Positions 58,640 through 64,000 of a stretch of DNA of 64,000 nt are shown in pieces. The notes below the pieces were generated by a model. That model had not been told where the DNA came from, searched no databases, and saw nothing but the letters and a program-made list of their open reading frames with translations. The position numbers and the translations under genes are program-made. Location of the stretch: the NCBI GenBank assembly GCA_031213475.1, contig JARUPZ010000026.1:1504501-1568500 (forward strand). The letters are read 5' to 3'. The number at the start of each line of letters is the position of its first letter. Position 1 is the stretch's first letter. The stretch comes from Nereocystis luetkeana (Eukaryota; Sar; Phaeophyceae; Laminariales; Laminariaceae).

Positions 58640-59600
58640 TTCGTTCCGTGACCAACTCGTCGTGCCAACCACTCTACGGAAAGTAGTCGTTCATTCGTGC
58701 CAAGATCAGCCAGCGTCTGTAGGTCATCCCGCGTTTGAAGGTATACGTTTGATAACATCCGATATCGATAATCAATTAAATTGGTGGAATTCTATGTCGA
58801 AAGACGTAGACAATCATATATATGGCATGACGTTCGTCGTGCCAACATCGTAAGACGTCGAACCGTTCTCCGAAATTATCTGTTGTTGGTCACCGTTCCG
58901 TTTTCCATCTGTTTCAATGTGTTGTTATTGACTTGTTAGAGTACGAATCGTCGTCGAATAACTCAAACTACATAAGATCAGTCATAGACCATTTGACCCG
59001 GTTTTCTCGTTTTAGTTGCGTTTAGCAACAAAGCAGCCGCTACTACTACTATAGCCCAGGTTCTCGTGGAACGCGTAATAATGTCGATTTTCTCTGCTCC
59101 CGAAACTTCACTCTGACCAAGGTGCGGAATTCGAAAACCTTGACATAATTGCACGAACATCAGTGTATCGCCCACAATGCAGTTCAGATTCAAAGCGTGT
59201 GCATAATACGATGCATAATATATGAGCGATGTACGTGAATGTCAAGTACACGATCATTGTTGGGCAAAAGTACTCCGTATGATTCAATTTGCGCATAATA
59301 ACACTGCTTACAACAAGACAATCGACGAAATTCCTCACTTTTTGATGTTTGACCGTAGAGCATCGTTACCCGTTGACATTCATATTGGCGTCCCGTCCAC
59401 GTCTGGTTCTGGAACACGATTGGAGTACTCCCGTCGTACCGTTGAATATGTTCAGCTCGCGTACGAAATTGCGCGTCGCAATTTACAGGAACGTGCCGAC
59501 AAGCAAGCAGAATCTAACGAGAAATGGTCAATTCCGCAATATCAGCCTGGGGATCAAGTATTATTGGTGCACCGCCCCAATATATTATACCGTAGCTGAC
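58640..59600 (+). pseudogene. Integrase region with lost catalytic residue
   Basis: The zinc-binding N-terminal part is visible around VVHSCQDQPASVGHPAFEG. The core shows VVIDLLEY (first Asp) and LHSDQGAEFEN (second Asp at 59,115-59,117). In the position of the third catalytic residue, where this family has ERVH, the sequence reads SKRVHNTMH with Lys at 59,193-59,195, and the spacing is shorter than usual. A following intact frame (59,222-59,599) includes NNTAYNKTIDEIPHFLMF and YQPGDQVLLVHRP. Confidence 0.85.
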
Positions 59601-59818
59601 GGACCCAACCCCAAAAATATTAGTTCCTCGCGTGGTCCTTCTACTTTATGTTCACAGTTATCGCCTGTAACCTATCGTGTGTCGAGAGATAGATGGCGAA
59701 CTTGCGGAAACGTCCGTTCATTTAGGTCGCATTAGGCATTAGGGCATGCCATATTGACACGTCTAGTTCCGTACCGGATTTTACAGCACTCGATTAATTA
59801 TTTTCAGGAACAACAACG

Positions 59819-60148
59819 TTGCCGATACCGGATCCTGACTGTTCTGTGCTCACAGTGCACATCGGCCCGTACACTTTGGCAGCTATCGAAAGCCACAACC
59901 GTGGGCCTAGTAAAGCTTCACCTACTGATTTTCAAGAGTATTTTCTCGTTAAGGATAAACCATCAAATTTGGGCATTTGGAGGCATGCTGATACAGTGAC
60001 CCAATGTCAGGAGATGATCAGAGCGTATCGGAATAGGACTTTGTTTGAAGATCCGCACGCATTTGATCTTCCCAAGAGCAAGCGAACGTTGCAGCTCAGT
60101 CGTATTGACACTATCCCCAAAACCGTCCTACCGTCTGACTATGTATAG
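59819..60148 (+). pseudogene. C-terminal extension of the retrotransposon polyprotein
   Basis: An uninterrupted 109-codon frame after the GPSTLCSQLSPVTYRV segment. It contains QCQEMIRAYRNRTLFEDPHAF and ends PKTVLPSDYV. This is longer than the integrase tail usually is and does not look like a chromodomain. I do not recognise it. Confidence 0.6.
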
Positions 60149-61522
60149 TCACTGGGATTATTTTTCGTGTGTCAGAATCGTGCCGACACCGCCCACGATT
60201 TTTTTTTTCTCCGGCCGGATTTTTTCCGTCCGATAGTGGAGGCGTTGACACATACATGAACTAACTGTAACTTTGATTTACTGTGGTGTCTCAAATTCGT
60301 GTTTGCTCGGGACATTTTGTGCGTGGAGTAGTGCCCTCGTAGTTTAGTCATGGTTGGATACTTTTGAGCTGCATCCCAACTGCAAGTGTCCCGGTATGTC
60401 GTTATTCTACCTGTGTGTGGTTCGGATTTAAACTCGTGTGGAAGAACCTCACACGGAATGGTAGCCCTCCCTTAAGAGAAAGGGTTATAGAGTTTGTACC
60501 CATGTAGACGTACACTTCAGAGTAGTCCACAATATAGTGGAGGAGGGAAACGTTCAACCAATGGTTAGGTAAGGGTGTGCATATACCAAGAGTTTACACT
60601 CAAGCGTCATAGTTGGGTTAATCGAGGGGAGTATCTGTGTGCAGTGGGCATATATATACTTGAAGTATACATTAAATATTTGGCACAGTGACAAACAATC
60701 AATCAATGAGCATCATTTTGCTGTGTAAGAAATTGGGGATTCCTGAATACATTAAATTAGTGATTTATTCCCCAGTCAGTATCAATATCGTTTTATTAGA
60801 ACAAACTGGTGAGTTGCAGGCGTGCGCGTGACCTGTATGCTCCGAAGTGAAATATCTGATCAAGCACATCACTGACCTCCGCGGGTTCTACTGAAGAGTA
60901 GTATTTATCCTGCCAATTATTAATAGTCGATCGTTACTGACGGTGACCGAAAGTCTAATATTCAGTCCGTTTCTTTGTAACGGTAGTCCTTATACTATCA
61001 ATTAACGATATATTTAAGTTACTCCCGTCAAAGCCTCACATGAATGGCTCACAACAAATACTTCTGCAGTTTATTGCTGAGTATGAATGTTTGATGTATG
61101 ATCAACTGTAAATATATCCATTGTTTTGTTTAAGCTTTATTGGTTGAAGCAGGGTCATAGTCTCACTCGTATGGTCCATATGCTTTTTCTCGATTTCGGA
61201 GACACACCATGCCGTCCTTAACCATGCAAATTGCAGCCCGTGATTGATGCTGTTCCGTTGTTGTTACAACCACACCGTCGTTAAGTCATTCAGACTTCCA
61301 CGTTAATTAGGATACCGATATGTCCAACGAACAATCAATCGTGTTCACTAGTTGCACATTCTGCATGGACATTTTTCTGGCAAAACCGTCCGTCAGCATT
61401 TTTTTACGTATTTTCACCGTGTTGTGTGTATAGAGCCTTGCAAGCATATCGGACCACACACATCGTATAGTGATACTTAATACGCTGACTGTTGTTGTGG
61501 AAGGTGGCATCACTTTTCATTC
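60149..61522 (+). other. 3' internal non-coding region of the retrotransposon
   Basis: About 1.4 kb between the end of pol and the minisatellite, without a convincing frame. It includes a TTATTAATAGTCGATC phrase (60,914) shared with about 23,378. Confidence 0.5.
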
Positions 61523-61830
61523 AAGGTTTTGTACACCATCGTTCGTATGAAAGGTCCGTAAACCAGTGTTTTTATACAAGGTTATGTACACCATATTAAT
61601 AAATCGTGGGTGTAAATGTGATGGTCCGTAAAGCAGCATTTTTTTACAATGTTACGTATACAATCGTCGGTGTAAATGGATTCGTAAACCAACATTTTAT
61701 AGAAAGCTCTGGATACCAGTGTTACCGTACAAAATGATCGGTACACAATATTTTTGTCCAAAGGTTTCGTGTATCACCGTTAAGTATAAAACGTTTTTCA
61801 GAAACCGTCACTCGTTCCAAAAATGTTTCG
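61523..61830 (+). repeat. Degenerate minisatellite, ~55-65-bp units
   Basis: About five units built on CAAGGTT.TGTACACCATCG, a variable stretch, then GGTCCGTAAACCAGTGTTTTTATA. Starts near 61,523, 61,577, 61,646, 61,698 and 61,758. It lies inside the retrotransposon, upstream of the 3' LTR. Confidence 0.65.
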
Positions 61831-61913
61831 TTGTTCGTATAGGATATAAATTCAATACCACGCAATCGTGCGTGGGAAGGATACATCTATATATCACTGG
61901 TAGCTAATACACT

Positions 61914-62041
61914 GTACCTGGTATGTATTTGAGTGAAACACTCTATTGAAATGGTTATGCTCATACAAGCAAGTAAGTGGTTTTCACTGCGCAAGGATAT
62001 AACATGATTTCATATTAGTGGATTGAAAAGTACCAGGTACA
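61914..62041. repeat. 128-bp unit with TACCTGGTA inverted ends
   Basis: GTACCTGGTATG on the left faces GTACCAGGTAC on the right. It may be a small MITE inserted into the retrotransposon, or two independent sites. Confidence 0.4.
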
Positions 62042-62162
62042 AAGTTTATACATCAAACACTGCCGTACAATTACGTAAAATGAGTAGAGACATATTATAG
62101 AACTGTCTCTTTCCGAAGAATGTTCGAAAGGATACTGGGCCCTCCAGTAGTATGAGGCGTTC

Positions 62163-62178
62163 AAACATTGGGGGGCGA
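62163..62178 (+). other. Polypurine-like tract
   Basis: AAACATTGGGGGGCGA immediately before the 3' LTR, a suitable position for plus-strand priming although not purely purine. Confidence 0.5.
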
Positions 62179-62551
62179 TGTGAGAGCGATTCCTGGTCCA
62201 ACCTGAAAATATCCGGAGATCACCGTACGCATCTCCCGTACAGGTATCACGAATTAACCCTGTTATATGATCTCCGTCGCGTATCGTACCTACTACTGTG
62301 ACGTCAGATCTCGGATGTTTCATCAGTTAGATCACGGTACAATCCTTCGTCCACGGACGAACTATGATTGGTAATATTGCCCCGAGACTTCTGATGCATC
62401 ACAAGATGCGTCACGCGCGTCTGAACACTTCTGACGTTCTAGGCTGGCCGACGAGCCTTGATCCCAACACCTTGCCTGTTTCCACGTCTACGCTATTAAA
62501 AGAAGGAGGTGTTGCAAAGTTCGAGTCGAACCTTGGGTACCAAAATCCACA
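62179..62551 (+). repeat. 3' LTR
   Basis: Partner of the 5' LTR, also starting TGTGAGAGC and ending CCACA. Confidence 0.88.
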
Positions 62552-63664
62552 TTGATATGGACTCATATAGGGGCAGACGGGAAACCAATCAACAACCGGT
62601 GAATCGAGACTCACCAGATAGTGTGGCCACAAAGTCCGAGATCGAAGCGAGGGACGATCCGGTATTGACCAACTAACCAAGAGTCATACTTCGTACACAA
62701 CTGCCTGTGCATGATGTTTGGTAAGGCGTTGGTGAGAAATGCTTGTACACAGGCCGTACAGAAGGTTCTCTACAGACACCCGAGCGTAGACATACATGCC
62801 GGAAACCCGTAAAAACGTACGAGCACTGTTTTTTTCGATGTATTCAGTTTACATATAAACCTGTAGCAGAGCCGGACCCGGAAGGCTTTGTTTTCGGGAC
62901 AGGTATATAATTTGTTGAGCGATACTCCTGAATCGTTGCCGCCACGAATTTGGCTTCACAAGACCCCGGCTACGGTTCCCGTTGTCACCCGATCCCCTGA
63001 AAATGAAGATGATCGATTGTGCATTGGGAAACATAATGTGTGATAAGAAGGATAGTGTTGCTGGGTGGCGTTTCCACGAGTGAAGCTGGAAGTAATTGAC
63101 TGGGCCGTCTGGGGAAGTCTGTGTTGTCAATTTACGGAGTATGCGTATTTTGGGTCCGTGTTACAAAGTCCGGTTGACACCTACATTCCTTCTGCTCGTG
63201 GTGTCAGACAACATAGATGTGTGAGGACAATACCTACAATACGAGGATGACCTTTCTTGACGCACTTCGTTTTAACCCCCTTAGAGCTATTCGGCTAAGT
63301 GACAGACCTAGTTAACTTCAGACGCAAAGGCGGGTGTACTGTTGGGTTTCGTTGATATATATGGCTGCGCCAACATTGCCATTAAAAAAAACCGATAGTG
63401 AGCAAGAATTAATGTGATGTTATATGGAAGTAAATCGCGACCCAAGCACCAGTCCGAGATACGTCCCCGAGTTTATTCATTTATTTACAAACACGCTTCC
63501 CACGGGACACATTATATAATATGCGTGATGTTACCCTTCTGGTTACAGCGCCTGCTTGAATCGAATCTACATCTGAATTCAATATCATGTACTAACCGCT
63601 CAACGCCATTTTATCCTCACCCAGCTGAAAAACACACAAAACAATTATTATTATTTATTTTTTT
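62552..63664. other. No recognisable gene
   Basis: Short frames up to 93 codons, none convincing. A CTCACCCAGCTG phrase at about 63,616 resembles the core of the R1 repeat read in reverse. Confidence 0.35.
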
Positions 63665-63831
63665 CTTGCCATCCGACAATGTGCAGCATGATCTTCAACA
63701 TGGATCACTCATAACTTTCCCGAAAGAAGAAAACCTCGGAAACAAAAGGAAACCCATGCACCAAGTCTACCTCCCTTCCGTGCCAACTTTCAGCTTGTCT
63801 ACTCTATTTATTTGCTGTATTTGCTCCTTCC
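63665..63831 (+). repeat. Well-conserved ~175-bp repeat, copy 2
   Basis: Partner of 43,568-43,743. The remaining 170 bp to the window end have no match in the window. Confidence 0.85.
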
Positions 63832-64000
63832 TCGTTAAATGCGCATTGATTCGTGGTCGTCACTCTGCCTCGTTTATGCCACTCGTTCGGCCTCGACTAC
63901 TTGCGGTTCTCATGAAAACCGCTAGCACGATCACCAAAAGTTTACAAGTGATTTCAATGAAGCACAAAACGCTATCCAAAATACTAGAAAATCACGAAGC

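Larger units (their letters stand above)
55510..62551 (+). mobile_element. Degenerate Ty3/gypsy-type LTR retrotransposon
   Basis: Two direct repeats of about 370 bp, both starting TGTGAGAGC and ending CCACA, flank an internal region of about 6.3 kb. A TGG-beginning primer-site-like sequence follows the 5' LTR and a purine tract precedes the 3' LTR. Gag-like, reverse transcriptase, RNase H and integrase segments lie in that order, all in plus orientation. RT before RNase H before integrase is the Ty3/gypsy order. No aspartic protease motif could be found. The coding region is broken by several frameshifts and stops. The LTRs differ at very roughly one position in five by eye, so the insertion is old. 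No target-site duplication is visible next to the LTRs. Confidence 0.93.

Overview
This window looks like nuclear DNA of a eukaryote. It is gene-poor, intron-rich and full of decayed repeats. I see GT-AG introns, an old Ty3/gypsy-type LTR retrotransposon, several MITE-like inverted-repeat elements, long homopolymers and many microsatellites. There are no bacterial operons, ribosome binding sites, rRNA or convincing tRNA genes. Long introns and intermediate base composition would suit an alga or another large-genome protist such as a brown alga, but nothing visible fixes the lineage, so this is a guess.

Layout. 0.37-5.86 kb is copy A of a very large, heavily diverged repeat. Its collinear partner, copy B (43.4-49.9 kb), lies 43 kb away in the same orientation. 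5.98-6.46 kb is a degenerate short tandem array built on GGGGATCCC. 6.5-14.7 kb holds nothing recognisable apart from one dispersed 235-bp repeat. 14.7-21.1 kb (minus strand) carries the best host gene: five exons with consistent reading phase encode a 579-residue multi-pass membrane protein of a family I do not recognise. 21-26 kb is quiet. 26-31 kb is low-complexity DNA with long homopolymers and foldback elements. 32.5-35.2 kb is a field of two interleaved degenerate repeats. 36-38 kb contains unresolved exon-like segments. 39.9-53.2 kb may be a second, plus-strand gene of four short exons; if it is real, its largest intron contains copy B and another contains a 616-bp tandem duplication. 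40.8-41.0 kb holds a piggyBac-type MITE nested inside another MITE. 55.5-62.55 kb is the LTR retrotransposon, with both LTRs, a primer-binding-like site, gag, RT, RNase H, integrase and a 3' minisatellite. It carries many frameshifts and is dead.

Gene models come from reading splice sites and codon phase by eye. The membrane-protein gene and the retrotransposon are well supported. The other exon calls are hypotheses that need transcript data. Statements about repeat identity are visual estimates, not computed values.
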